Origin: an uncultured Alphaproteobacteria bacterium
GTDB taxonomy: Bacteria > Pseudomonadota > Alphaproteobacteria > HIMB59
Length of the DNA stretch: 64,000 nt
NCBI GenBank assembly: GCA_902546975.1
Contig: CACCLU010000002.1
Coordinates: 186,001-250,000, forward strand
Direction: 5' to 3'
Below are positions 44,579 through 53,944 of the stretch, piece by piece (position 1 is the first letter of the stretch; every line of letters starts with the position of its first letter). The notes below the pieces were generated by a model. It saw only the letters and a program-made list of their open reading frames with translations. It made no database searches and had not been told where the DNA came from. Position numbers and translations under genes: made by a program.

Positions 44579-45421
44579 ATGCACATCCCTTATGCAGATA
44601 ATAAAAATCAAGCTTTATTTGGAGAAACAAATAAAACAGTACCTTTAGTTTATTTTAATATTATCAATTTAAAAAAAGGTGAATCCTATGAATACCAACT
44701 ATCAAAACATGAAAGTAGCGTAGTTCCAGCAACAGGTATCGTCGAGATTACCGTGGAGGATAATAAGTTAGGTCAGATTGGAAAAAGAACCACTGACGTA
44801 TGGGATGGTGAACCTGAGGGTAGTTATATTCCTACAAATTCAAAATGTAAAATTACTTGTTTATCAGACTCCTCTGAGTGTTTCATAGCTGGTGGAATTT
44901 ATGAAAAAAAATTAGAGCCATTTCTTGTTTTAAAAGAAGAACTAGATGTTGTTCAATACGGCTCAGATGATACTAAAACTCACAGAAAAATTAAACATAT
45001 CTTAGGTGCGAAACATCATGATCAAGTTGGTCGATTATTAGTAAATGAATTATATACTGTTGGCGCTGGAGGGTGGTCAGGCTTCCCTCCTCACAAACAC
45101 GACACAGATGATCTCCCTCAAGAAACTCGTCATGATGAAGTTTATAATTATCGATTTAAACCAGGACATGGTTTTGGTGTTCAAATTATGCAATCAGAAG
45201 ATGAAAAAGAGGGTCACGGTTATCAACTTTTTAATGGCTCTACTATTGCAATTAATAAAGGATATCATCCATGTGTGGTTGCCCCAGGATATGAGATGTA
45301 TTATTTTACAATCCTAGTAGGTCTTTCTCAAAGATCACTTATTCAATCTTTCCAAAAAACTCATGCTTACCAATTAGAAACAATCCCAGGTATTAAGGAT
45401 ATGATAGCAAAATATAAATGA
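44579..45421 (+). CDS. iolB: 5-deoxy-glucuronate isomerase
   Basis: Two-cupin isomerase of 280 residues matching IolB, converting 5-deoxy-D-glucuronate to 5-dehydro-2-deoxy-gluconate. The metal site reads GGWSGFPPHKHD with the later Glu in RHDEVYNYRF, both typical. The start is flush with the iolC stop and the end overlaps iolJ by 4 nt (ATGA). Its presence implies that a ring-opened 5-deoxyglucuronate is made, yet no iolD for that step lies in this block. Confidence 0.93.
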   Translation: MHIPYADNKNQALFGETNKTVPLVYFNIINLKKGESYEYQLSKHESSVVPATGIVEITVEDNKLGQIGKRTTDVWDGEPEGSYIPTNSKCKITCLSDSSECFIAGGIYEKKLEPFLVLKEELDVVQYGSDDTKTHRKIKHILGAKHHDQVGRLLVNELYTVGAGGWSGFPPHKHDTDDLPQETRHDEVYNYRFKPGHGFGVQIMQSEDEKEGHGYQLFNGSTIAINKGYHPCVVAPGYEMYYFTILVGLSQRSLIQSFQKTHAYQLETIPGIKDMIAKYK

Positions 45422-46248
45422 CGATAGCTAGCCTCTCAGAAGTTTTACAAGAAGCAAAAAAAAATAATTATGCCGTTGCAGGATTAGTAGTATTAGGTTG
45501 GGAAGATGCAAGATGTTATGCAGATACAGCCGAAGAGCTCAAGGTACCTGTAATTCTTCAAGCAGGACCAGGTTGTAGAGCAAATACACCTCTACCAGTT
45601 ATAGGTAAAATGTTTAGATACTTGGCTGAGCAATCATCTAGTCCAGTAGTTTGCCATTTAGATCATGGCTATACGAAAGAAGAGTGTTTACAGGCAATTG
45701 ACAACGGATTCTCATCTGTAATGTTTGATGGATCCAAGCTTTCAATTAATGAAAACGTTGATAAAACAAGTGAAATCGTTGAATTAGCTCATAAACAAAA
45801 TATTTCCGTTGAGGGAGAAATTGGATTTGTTGGTTACAATGATGGTGCTAAGTCACAAAGCACAGATCCAGAAGAAGCGAAGACATTTGCTGAATTAACC
45901 AAATGTGATGCAATGGCCATCAGTGTAGGAAACGTACACTTGCAGACAAACAAATCCTCTTCTATTGATATGCAAGTCATAAAGAAGATAGAATCCTTAA
46001 CCGAAGTACCATTGGTGCTTCACGGAAGTAGCGGTATCGACGATACACTTAAAAGAACGATAGCAAATACAACGAATGTTTGTAAGTTTAATATCGGCAC
46101 TGAACTCAGAAAAACTTTTGGCGATACTTTAAGAGAGGAAATTGCAAAAGATCCAAATACTTATGACCGTATTAAATTAATCAATTCAACTATCCCAAGA
46201 TTAAAAGAAGTAACAAAAAAAGTTTTAGAGAATATTTCAAAAATTTAA
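45418..46248 (+). CDS. iolJ: Class II aldolase, 5-dehydro-2-deoxyphosphogluconate aldolase type
   Basis: Zinc-dependent class II fructose-bisphosphate aldolase family protein (276 residues). Zinc and catalytic motifs are CHLDHGYT, SVGNVHLQ and LHGSSGID, with the phosphate-binding KFNIGTELRK near the C-terminus. In this setting it would split 2-deoxy-5-keto-gluconate 6-phosphate into dihydroxyacetone phosphate and malonate semialdehyde. It overlaps iolB by 4 nt. Family alone would allow tagatose- or fructose-bisphosphate; the iolCB context decides the call. Confidence 0.9.
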   Translation: MTIASLSEVLQEAKKNNYAVAGLVVLGWEDARCYADTAEELKVPVILQAGPGCRANTPLPVIGKMFRYLAEQSSSPVVCHLDHGYTKEECLQAIDNGFSSVMFDGSKLSINENVDKTSEIVELAHKQNISVEGEIGFVGYNDGAKSQSTDPEEAKTFAELTKCDAMAISVGNVHLQTNKSSSIDMQVIKKIESLTEVPLVLHGSSGIDDTLKRTIANTTNVCKFNIGTELRKTFGDTLREEIAKDPNTYDRIKLINSTIPRLKEVTKKVLENISKI

Positions 46249-46254
46249 TCATTA

Positions 46255-47208
46255 ATGATTAAATCACACACAATTGAAAATAAGTTTTTAAGAGTTAAGA
46301 CTCTCAATATTGGTGCAACATTATTTGAAGTTTTTTATAAAAAGAAAAAAATCAATTTAATTCTAAATTTAGGAAATATCTCATCATATAAAAATAATAA
46401 AAATTACTTAGGAGTAACATGTGGCAGGTATGCAAATAGAATAAAAAAAGCTCAATTTCAGATCAAAGGAGTAAAATACAAATTAACTAGAAATGAGGGA
46501 AAAAATATACTACATGGTGGTAAAAAAGGGTTTGACTCAAAAATTTGGCAAGTTAAAAGCTTCTCCAAATCTCATATTAGCTATTATTGTATATCACCAG
46601 ATAAAGATCAGGGTTTCCCAGGAGAATTATATTCCAGTTGTGATTACTCAATTGCAAATTCGACTCTCAAAATCAATATAAGTGCACAAACATCAAAAAC
46701 TACTCACGTTAATTTGGTAAATCACGCCTATTGGAATTTAGATAAAATTAAAATAGATATTTTTGATCACCACGTCCAAATCAATTCAAATCAGTACTTA
46801 GAAAATGACTCTGAAAATATACCTACTGGTAGGGTAATGAATGTAAAAGGAACACGTTTTGATTTTAAAAAATCAACTAGGATACGTGATAAATTTACTA
46901 ATAAATTCAAGGGATTTGATGAAAATTTCATTATAAAAAAGAATTCTAAGTTTGTAGCTAAAATACAATCACCAAAAAGCAATATATCCCTAAAAATTTT
47001 TTCAAATCAACCTGGTGTTCAGTTTTATACTGGTCAGCATTTAAAATATTCCAGTAATCGTATTAAAATAAAAAAATATCAAGGTATGTGTTTTGAAACT
47101 CAGGGTTTTCCAAACGCACCCAATAATAGAAAATTTCCTTCAACGCAATTAAACCCATCACAAATTTATAAACATCAAATGAAGTTTGAAATTGGAGAAA
47201 TTAAATAA
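46255..47208 (+). CDS. galM: Aldose 1-epimerase (mutarotase)
   Basis: GalM-family mutarotase of 317 residues that interconverts sugar anomers. The catalytic His is in NHAYWNLD and the catalytic Glu in FETQGFPNAPN. GVTCGRYANRI and NILHGGKKGFD are also typical. It follows iolJ by 6 nt and ends flush with the convergent DUF4340-like gene. The protein is very Lys-, Asn- and Ile-rich. It is shorter than the usual 340-350 residues but keeps all key motifs. Confidence 0.9.
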   Translation: MIKSHTIENKFLRVKTLNIGATLFEVFYKKKKINLILNLGNISSYKNNKNYLGVTCGRYANRIKKAQFQIKGVKYKLTRNEGKNILHGGKKGFDSKIWQVKSFSKSHISYYCISPDKDQGFPGELYSSCDYSIANSTLKINISAQTSKTTHVNLVNHAYWNLDKIKIDIFDHHVQINSNQYLENDSENIPTGRVMNVKGTRFDFKKSTRIRDKFTNKFKGFDENFIIKKNSKFVAKIQSPKSNISLKIFSNQPGVQFYTGQHLKYSSNRIKIKKYQGMCFETQGFPNAPNNRKFPSTQLNPSQIYKHQMKFEIGEIK

Positions 47209-48213
47209 TTATTCGGTTTTTTCTCTTAATTTTATATTCAATGTATCAAAAAATATTTGAGGAACGCTAAAAGCAAAATTATATAAAAAAGCAACCGAAC
47301 TAACTTGTATTTGATTTCCATCTAACAATGGATCTATAAACTTTGATATTTGAACTTTGTCATCGACATAATTCCAATCAAAAGTAGCATGAACACCTTT
47401 ACCCTCTATATCATAAAAATTTACAAATATTACAGTTCCATTATTGAGTGTAAACCTAGTTTTTAAGTCTGGAGAGTTAGGTAATTCTGACTTAAGTATA
47501 AAGCCATTATGTTGAAGATCAGTTAGTATATTTTGAGCATCAATAATTTTATCATTATCAATTTCATTAAATTGAGAGGTTAAATTTGTGTGTTCTAGCT
47601 CTCCTTCTTTCATACTTAAATTAATCATATTCTGATTATAAATTTGAATTGATTTGATTTGAGATTTACCAATATTTATTAAATCGGTGGGTACCCAATA
47701 GAAACCAGATACATCGGCAGTTAAGTTTGTTGATACTAAATAAGATTGATTGGAGTCAGTAGCTTTTATGTAAGATCCTGGGATATTGTAATTATAAATA
47801 CCAATATCTAGTGAATATAAGACCTCATCATCTTTTGATTTTAAAATTAATTGCATTTTATTTTCATCATCTAGACCCAATTTGTATAAAAGATCTTCGC
47901 GATTAGTTTTAGCATCTAAAATATTTGCTTCACGAAGTTGAATAAAAAACCGACTTAAAAGCTCAGTATTTGCTGGAAAATTATTTGAGCTTGAAATAAG
48001 CCATTGATTATCAATGATTTCAATGACTGATTTTCCATTTTGATTAGAAAATTCAATGTATGCAATTTCTGGTAAAACTTCATCAAAACTAGGAAACAAT
48101 ACTTCAGATGATGACTTGTTAGAGATATTTTTGCCATCAAAATACATACCAAGAGCAATAATTAAAAATCCAAACGATATTAAAACCAAGATTTTTAAAT
48201 TTTTAATATACAT
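47209..48213 (-). CDS. DUF4340-like membrane-anchored protein
   Basis: A 334-residue protein with one N-terminal membrane segment (about residues 7-25) and a large soluble domain, presumably periplasmic. It resembles DUF4340 proteins, which follow GldG-type genes in many bacteria. Motifs I see are weak (IEFSNQNGKSVIEI, WYVPTDLIN-like FYWVPTDLIN). It starts flush after the GldG-like gene. The function is unknown, and the recognition rests on context as well as sequence. Confidence 0.65.
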   Translation of the reverse strand: MYIKNLKILVLISFGFLIIALGMYFDGKNISNKSSSEVLFPSFDEVLPEIAYIEFSNQNGKSVIEIIDNQWLISSSNNFPANTELLSRFFIQLREANILDAKTNREDLLYKLGLDDENKMQLILKSKDDEVLYSLDIGIYNYNIPGSYIKATDSNQSYLVSTNLTADVSGFYWVPTDLINIGKSQIKSIQIYNQNMINLSMKEGELEHTNLTSQFNEIDNDKIIDAQNILTDLQHNGFILKSELPNSPDLKTRFTLNNGTVIFVNFYDIEGKGVHATFDWNYVDDKVQISKFIDPLLDGNQIQVSSVAFLYNFAFSVPQIFFDTLNIKLREKTE

Positions 48214-50049
48214 TTATCTGCTTTTTCTTTTTCTGATACCGAGTTGTCTTGGAATAAAAAACATTAGTAGAATTAAAAGAACAGGGATTAAAAAAGTATT
48301 TAATATGTTTATTTGATTTGCTAATCGATCTATGTCTTTACTTAAATTTCTTCTAACTTCTCTTAGTTGTTTACGAGTATTTTCTACTTGTAATTGAAAA
48401 TTTGCTAATTCCATTAATTGTTTGTCAGATAAATTGACACTTTCTACATCTCTACCGCCTGATAAATTTTGAATTTGATTTAATGTATTTTCAAGTTGAG
48501 CTTGTAATTGCTGTTCCTGTCCTAGATACATCTGCTCAGCTTCTGCTTGAAGTTTTTGAACTACAACAAACGGTCTAAATGGAGCCTCTTTGTTTCTCAG
48601 ATCAATAAACTCGTCATATCCTGTCATTGAGTCAAATACATTTGTAACTAAACTTCCATTATCAGATGTTGCTTCTATTACATTGGTATCTAAAAACTTT
48701 TGAATTCTTGCCCAAAAGGCATTTCTTATAAAATCAGCGTCGCTGAAAACTACCACATTTATATTTTTTGAGGATGTTTCTAAATGATTTTCATTTTTCA
48801 ATTCAAAATCATTAAAATTACTTTTTGCGATACCACTTAACTTTACTCCAAAGTCATAGCTAATACCTGTTGGCTGAAAATTATTAATGAGCTTAATTGG
48901 ATCATGTACCTCTTTCATTGGTAGATCCATTGTTACCTCGCTAGAAGACATAATTGGTGTGTAAGAAATTTCACTTTCGTCGTTTAATGGGGAGAGACCT
49001 CCTGGAGACACAAGTCTAATTAAAGATAAACCATCTCCAATTTCTTCAGCTTGATTTATGTACTGTCCTCTGACTTCAGGCCAATTCAATTTCAACATAG
49101 TTTGCAGAGATGTATTTTCAGTTATGTTTTGTTGTGTTTGCAGTCTTGTGGCTTGAGCGCCATCTAAAATAACATTGCTATTATAGTTGATATTGAGGGT
49201 TTTTAAGACATTTTCTAAATTCGATGATTTATTTGAATGGTCATTTTTCTCAAAAAATGGATCAACAAAAATAACTGATTTTCCCCCATTCAAGATAAAT
49301 TGTTCAACTGCATATTCCGTTTTGTCACTAATATCAGAGGGGTGATAAACTATTAATAAGTCTATACCCTCAAAACTCTCTACGTCTGTATCTAAAAACT
49401 CAAAATCATAAAAATAACTAAGTTCCTCAAGTATTGTGTATTCTCCTTGTCCAAGTTGATTATTTGGCATCATTGGTGGTGTAGTGTCCACCCATGATAA
49501 AAAACCAATCATTGGTTTTTTTGATCTATTAAGTTTGTATACAATGTCAGTTAATTGTTTTTCTAATGTGCCAGCTTTTGAGGGATCAAAAAAGGGAACA
49601 GTTTCAATATCATCTGTTGTATTTGAAGCAATTAATCCAAAATATACTTTGGACCCTTCTTGATCTATAGGAAAACCTTGCACACCATATCTATTTACAT
49701 AATCTTCATCATCTGAATAAGGCTCTGGTTCAATAAAGTTTAATTCAATTTTACCTGAAGCTAGATCTGAATATCTATTTAATAGACCTTGAACTTGATT
49801 AGCGTAATTTTGAATAATTGGAATATTTTTAGACAAGTCTCTGCTATATACAAAATTAATTTTTATTGGCTCTTCTATTTCGTCTATAACTCTCTTAGTA
49901 CCACTTGAAAGAGTAAAAGTTTTGGTAGAGGTAAAATCAACTCCTAAATTAAAATTGATTTTTTGGATTATAAAATTAAAGGACAAAAATAAAATAACAG
50001 TGCTTAGTATAGATATTATAAGATAGTTTTTTTGTAAAAATTTATTCAT
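48214..50049 (-). CDS. GldG-like ABC-associated membrane protein
   Basis: A 611-residue protein with a membrane helix near each end and a large external part. The N-terminal region has DFTSTKTFTLSSGTKRVI and IKINFVYSRDL, typical of GldG proteins. Residues about 505-590 look like a coiled coil rich in Gln, Glu and Leu. The start at 50049 shares one base with the permease stop (TAATG). A longer in-frame reading from 50091 would overlap that gene by 43 nt. It acts with the neighbouring GldF/GldA-like proteins. In Bacteroidetes these serve gliding and secretion; here the role is unknown. Confidence 0.75.
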   Translation of the reverse strand: MNKFLQKNYLIISILSTVILFLSFNFIIQKINFNLGVDFTSTKTFTLSSGTKRVIDEIEEPIKINFVYSRDLSKNIPIIQNYANQVQGLLNRYSDLASGKIELNFIEPEPYSDDEDYVNRYGVQGFPIDQEGSKVYFGLIASNTTDDIETVPFFDPSKAGTLEKQLTDIVYKLNRSKKPMIGFLSWVDTTPPMMPNNQLGQGEYTILEELSYFYDFEFLDTDVESFEGIDLLIVYHPSDISDKTEYAVEQFILNGGKSVIFVDPFFEKNDHSNKSSNLENVLKTLNINYNSNVILDGAQATRLQTQQNITENTSLQTMLKLNWPEVRGQYINQAEEIGDGLSLIRLVSPGGLSPLNDESEISYTPIMSSSEVTMDLPMKEVHDPIKLINNFQPTGISYDFGVKLSGIAKSNFNDFELKNENHLETSSKNINVVVFSDADFIRNAFWARIQKFLDTNVIEATSDNGSLVTNVFDSMTGYDEFIDLRNKEAPFRPFVVVQKLQAEAEQMYLGQEQQLQAQLENTLNQIQNLSGGRDVESVNLSDKQLMELANFQLQVENTRKQLREVRRNLSKDIDRLANQINILNTFLIPVLLILLMFFIPRQLGIRKRKSR

Positions 50050-50768
50050 TAGTCTCGATTTAAAAATTTTATAATTGTTAAATAATTCCAAAGAGCAATA
50101 AAGGACAAAAAGAAAAACAATCCTTTAATTGAGAAGAAACCCGTCTGGATACTTGAGAAGTGAGTCAAAAAGCTAAAACTAGAAATGAGTTCCACTATTT
50201 CAATAGGTAAAATCCCAGTAATAAAATTAATCATAAGAGGAAATCCACTTATGGTGAAAAGAAATGAGACTAAAATGGATAAAATAAAGGCAATTATTTG
50301 ATTGTTAGTTAATGATGAAAAGAAAATTCCAAGAGAGACATAAGCACCTGCCATGATAATAACCCCAAGATATTGACCAATAATTACAAGGTTATCAGGG
50401 TTTCCAAGATAATTTACTGTAATCCAAATAGGAAAGGTCAAAACAACTGAGAATATAACAAAAGCCCAAGTTGCGAAAAATTTACTCAACACTATCTTCC
50501 ACAAAGGAATTGGCAAAGTCATTAATAATTCAATAGTGCCGAGTCTTTTTTCCTCGGACCAACTCTTCATAGTAACTGCAGAGACAAAGAAAATAAAAAC
50601 CCACGGAATAAAACTAAAAAAAACCGTTAAGTCTGCAACTCCTGAGGAGAAAAATGAGCCAAAATAAAATGTCAAGGACATAGAGGTCAAAATAAATATT
50701 GCAGTAAAAATATAGGCTACAGGAGTGATAAAATATAATTTAAGTTCTCTTTTAATTAGTGCCAACAT
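50049..50768 (-). CDS. ABC-2 type permease, GldF-like
   Basis: A 239-residue membrane protein with six hydrophobic segments, of the ABC-2/NosY/GldF group. MKSWSEEKRLGTIELLMTLP is the cytoplasmic motif diagnostic of this group. It shares one base with both neighbours (ATPase stop and GldG-like start), so the three are tightly coupled. Such systems move lipids, polysaccharides or proteins outward, or do mechanical work. No substrate can be named. Confidence 0.82.
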   Translation of the reverse strand: MLALIKRELKLYFITPVAYIFTAIFILTSMSLTFYFGSFFSSGVADLTVFFSFIPWVFIFFVSAVTMKSWSEEKRLGTIELLMTLPIPLWKIVLSKFFATWAFVIFSVVLTFPIWITVNYLGNPDNLVIIGQYLGVIIMAGAYVSLGIFFSSLTNNQIIAFILSILVSFLFTISGFPLMINFITGILPIEIVELISSFSFLTHFSSIQTGFFSIKGLFFFLSFIALWNYLTIIKFLNRD

Positions 50769-51469
50769 CAGCTTACTAACTTTCTAAATTTTTCATCAAG
50801 GGATTTACCAATTTTTTTCTTAAGTTGTGCTGGGGTTCCCTCAAAGACTTTTTGTCCATCATTAATAATAAGACACTTATTACAAACCTCCGGGACTTCA
50901 TCAAGAATGTGTGTAGAAATTATAATTGCTTTTGTTTTAGATAATTTTTTAATTAATTTTCTTACTTCAAATTTTTGAAGGGGATCCAATCCATCAGTTG
51001 GCTCATCTAAGATCAGTAATTTGGGATTATGAATAAGAGCCTGTGCAATTCCAACACGTCTTTTAAAACCCTTTGATAAAGTTTCAATGGGAACATCTTT
51101 TACTTCTTCTAGTTGCAGATCATTAATTACTTCTTTGATTGCTGCTTTTGAGTTTTTTATATCTCTTACTTGGCAAACGTAGTCTAGGTAAAGATATGGC
51201 GAAAAGTCCAAATAAAGGGGAACACCTTCAGGTAAGTAGCCAATCATTGACTTTGTGTGAATGGGATCTATTTCAATGTCCTTATTGTTTATGATAACGT
51301 TTCCACTGTCAGATTTCAGATAACCTGTTATTACCCTCATAGAAGTTGTTTTGCCAGCACCATTAGGTCCAAGGAACCCCATCACATCACCAACTTTGAC
51401 CTCAAAAGAGAGTTTATTAATGGCAGTAAAATCGCCAAAATTTTTAGAAATATCTATTACACTTAACAT
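50768..51469 (-). CDS. ABC transporter ATP-binding protein, GldA/CcmA-like
   Basis: A 233-residue ABC ATPase with Walker A GPNGAGKTTSMRV (34-46), signature LSKGFKRRVG, Walker B LLILDEPTDGLDP and the switch His in STHI. The GYLPEGVPLY Q-loop replacement is typical of GldA-type proteins. It heads the leftward ABC operon (ATPase, permease, GldG-like, DUF4340-like) and is separated by 74 bp from the upstream alcohol dehydrogenase gene on the same strand. Confidence 0.88.
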   Translation of the reverse strand: MLSVIDISKNFGDFTAINKLSFEVKVGDVMGFLGPNGAGKTTSMRVITGYLKSDSGNVIINNKDIEIDPIHTKSMIGYLPEGVPLYLDFSPYLYLDYVCQVRDIKNSKAAIKEVINDLQLEEVKDVPIETLSKGFKRRVGIAQALIHNPKLLILDEPTDGLDPLQKFEVRKLIKKLSKTKAIIISTHILDEVPEVCNKCLIINDGQKVFEGTPAQLKKKIGKSLDEKFRKLVS

Positions 51470-51543
51470 TTTTTCATATTATTTAGTTAAAAATCTTAAT
51501 AATTCAAGATGATAAATTTACCATCTCTTATCAGATGAAGTTT

Positions 51544-52707
51544 TTACCATGCAGACCTATAAATATCAAAAGCATCTTTTTCAGATATTTCTCTTGGATT
51601 ATTGATTAGTAATCGGGTTTGTTTCATAGCATCTCTAGCCATTGTTTCGCATGCAGTTTCAGGGATGTCGAGATCTCTTAATCTTTGTTCTAAACCTAAT
51701 TCGCTTGATAGATCTGACAACTTTTCAATGAATTTTGAAGAAATATCTTGAGTGCTGGTGCTTATATCAATATCTGGAAAAACAATTGGGGCTATTTCAC
51801 TATAAAGTTTTGATGCATTTTGATCAGATATATTAAATCTTAACACATATGGCAGGACAAGTGCGTTGGAAAGACCGTGAGGGACATGATAAGTGCCTCC
51901 AATCGGATATGCCAAAGCATGAACGCCAGCAACTGGAGAGTTTCCAAAGGAGACACCTGCTAACATAGAGCCAACAAGCATATTTGATCTTGCTTCAATA
52001 TCCTTTCCGTTAATGACAGCTTGTCTTATTGAACTACCTAAAAGCTTCAATGCTTCCCTTGCAAGTGTTTGGGAGATCAAATTATTATTCACACTTTTTG
52101 AAGCATAAGACTCTATCGCGTGGACCATTGCATCAATACCGGTAGCAGCAGTAATGTGAGGGGGAAGACCGAGTGTTAATGATGGATCAAGAATTGCAAG
52201 GTCTGGAAGTATAATAGGAGAGGAAACTCCTTTTTTTTCTAAATCTTCTTGTGTGATAATAGAAATTGGAGTTACTTCAGAACCAGTTCCAGAAGTTGTT
52301 GGGTAAAGAGCAAGAGGGAGCCTAGGCCCTTTAGCATTAGCCACTCCCCAAGCTTCATGAATATTTTCGTCTGAGCCAATCAAAAGTGCAGTTAATTTTG
52401 ATACGTCCATTGATGATCCACCACCAAATCCAATGACACCTGTTGCATCAAAATCTCTTCCTTGTTGAACACAATTCATAAGTGTTTTTATAGATGGGTC
52501 AGCTTCAACATTATCAAAAATTAAAATTTCAGAGTATTTTTGAAGCTCAGTAATTGTTTTTTCGTGTAATCCAATTTTTACTAAACCCGGATCAGTTACA
52601 AATAGTATTTTTTTACCAAGTTTTTTAGAAACTTCCTCTGCTGTGCTTACTGAATAATCACTTCCAAATCTTATTTCAGGAGTAGTATTGAATTGAAACG
52701 CTTTCAC
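51544..52707 (-). CDS. Iron-containing alcohol dehydrogenase
   Basis: Group III (iron) alcohol dehydrogenase of 387 residues. NAD binding uses GFGGGSSMDVSK, and TSGTGSEVTP follows. Metal ligands are the Asp and His in GIDAMVHAIESY, then the His residues of GVHALAYPIGGTYHVPHG. It oxidises or reduces a short alcohol or hydroxy acid in the cytoplasm. It has no obvious partners nearby. Substrates cannot be told from sequence. Confidence 0.88.
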   Translation of the reverse strand: MKAFQFNTTPEIRFGSDYSVSTAEEVSKKLGKKILFVTDPGLVKIGLHEKTITELQKYSEILIFDNVEADPSIKTLMNCVQQGRDFDATGVIGFGGGSSMDVSKLTALLIGSDENIHEAWGVANAKGPRLPLALYPTTSGTGSEVTPISIITQEDLEKKGVSSPIILPDLAILDPSLTLGLPPHITAATGIDAMVHAIESYASKSVNNNLISQTLAREALKLLGSSIRQAVINGKDIEARSNMLVGSMLAGVSFGNSPVAGVHALAYPIGGTYHVPHGLSNALVLPYVLRFNISDQNASKLYSEIAPIVFPDIDISTSTQDISSKFIEKLSDLSSELGLEQRLRDLDIPETACETMARDAMKQTRLLINNPREISEKDAFDIYRSAW

Positions 52708-52836
52708 GATAGCAATATAAATGATATGTGGTTTATTTCCTATATAATTTTAAGAAACCTATTCTAAGCACCTATCAACCCACAACTTTTTTTTAATAAG
52801 GCTTTCTTAAGAGTTTTTTACTTTTATACTTGAATT

Positions 52837-53475
52837 GTGTCTAAGGTTATTACCATCGCTCAACAAAAAGGAGGCTCTGGAAAAACCACTATAGCTGCAA
52901 ATTTAGCTGCTGTTTATTCTTTAAAAAATAATTTATCCACGACATTACTCGACACAGACCCCCAAGGTAGTTTAGGTAAGTGGTTTCTTACTAGAAATGA
53001 AAAACTTAAAAATAAAAATTTGATACAGTTTAAAACAGCAAGCCTCTGGGGCGCACAGTATGAGGCTAAAACGCTTAAAGAAAAATCTGATTTAGTAATA
53101 ATTGATACTCCTCCCAAAATTGACGCTGATGGAAGACCAGCAATAGAAATTGCTGACCTTGTCATTATACCGATATCTCCCTCTCAAGTGGATTTTTGGG
53201 CTACGGAGTCCATAATTGAATTAGCAAAAAGAGAAAAAAGAGAGATATTAATTCTTATTAATAGAGCAAATGCTAAATCTAAACTTATTCAAGAAGCACA
53301 TAAATTTGTTAATAAAATGAATGTTAAAAAAGCAAAGACGATTTTGGGTAATAGACAAATATTTGTATCAACTATGGGACTAGGGTTAACAGTAGTAGAA
53401 AAACAAAGAACTGGAAAAGGGTGTTTAGAAATGTTGGCTCTAGCAAAAGAGATAAAGTCATTCTTGAAATTTTAA
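52837..53475 (+). CDS. ParA/MinD-like ATPase (GTG start)
   Basis: A 212-residue deviant-Walker ATPase: QQKGGSGKTT (9-18) with the signature Lys11, LLDTDPQGS and VIIDTPP. It starts at GTG 52837. It is short and compact like ParA proteins that position protein cargo rather than plasmids. No parB, parS or replication gene is adjacent. It is followed 15 nt later by a small unknown gene that could encode its partner. Confidence 0.85.
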   Translation: MSKVITIAQQKGGSGKTTIAANLAAVYSLKNNLSTTLLDTDPQGSLGKWFLTRNEKLKNKNLIQFKTASLWGAQYEAKTLKEKSDLVIIDTPPKIDADGRPAIEIADLVIIPISPSQVDFWATESIIELAKREKREILILINRANAKSKLIQEAHKFVNKMNVKKAKTILGNRQIFVSTMGLGLTVVEKQRTGKGCLEMLALAKEIKSFLKF

Positions 53476-53490
53476 ATTTTAATAAATTAT

Positions 53491-53940
53491 ATGAATGAAG
53501 AAATAGATAATGTACAACTCCATGACATATGCTCAAGATTATTGAAAGGTTTTAATAATTGGATTGAAATAAATGATAGCAAAGAAAAAGCATCAATTCT
53601 CGATAATGCATTCCAATTTAAAAAATCTATCCTAGAACAAGATAAATCAACGCTTCAAAAAAAATACTTTACATCACCGCAGAATTTATCAAAAAAAGAA
53701 GCTGAAGTTCTCTTACTACAGTGGAAAGATACTTTTTCCACATTAGTCAATTCAAATGTCGATAGACTATCAAAGGACTCTTTTAAGATATGGTTTTTAA
53801 GCTTAGCATCATATTCGATCCCAGAATTAGAAAAGGATGCAAAAGAACTATGGTCAAAACTTTTAGAGGGTGTTGAATATTGTCATAAATTTTCTATCAA
53901 AGATGTTCCATATCCGCTCAACACTATTTCAAAGAACTAA
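53491..53940 (+). CDS. Hypothetical protein downstream of parA-like gene
   Basis: A 149-residue soluble, highly charged and mostly helical protein without recognised domain. It contains LLLQWKDTFSTLV and lacks a signal peptide. The 15-nt spacing from the ParA-like gene suggests an operon, so it may be the ATPase cargo adaptor or partner, which is inference only. Confidence 0.7.
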   Translation: MNEEIDNVQLHDICSRLLKGFNNWIEINDSKEKASILDNAFQFKKSILEQDKSTLQKKYFTSPQNLSKKEAEVLLLQWKDTFSTLVNSNVDRLSKDSFKIWFLSLASYSIPELEKDAKELWSKLLEGVEYCHKFSIKDVPYPLNTISKN

Positions 53941-53944
53941 ATCA

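Noticed and set aside
52837-53475. Plasmid or chromosome partition locus or replication origin
   Set aside because: No ParB, parS-like repeats, dnaA boxes or rep gene are visible around the ParA-like gene.
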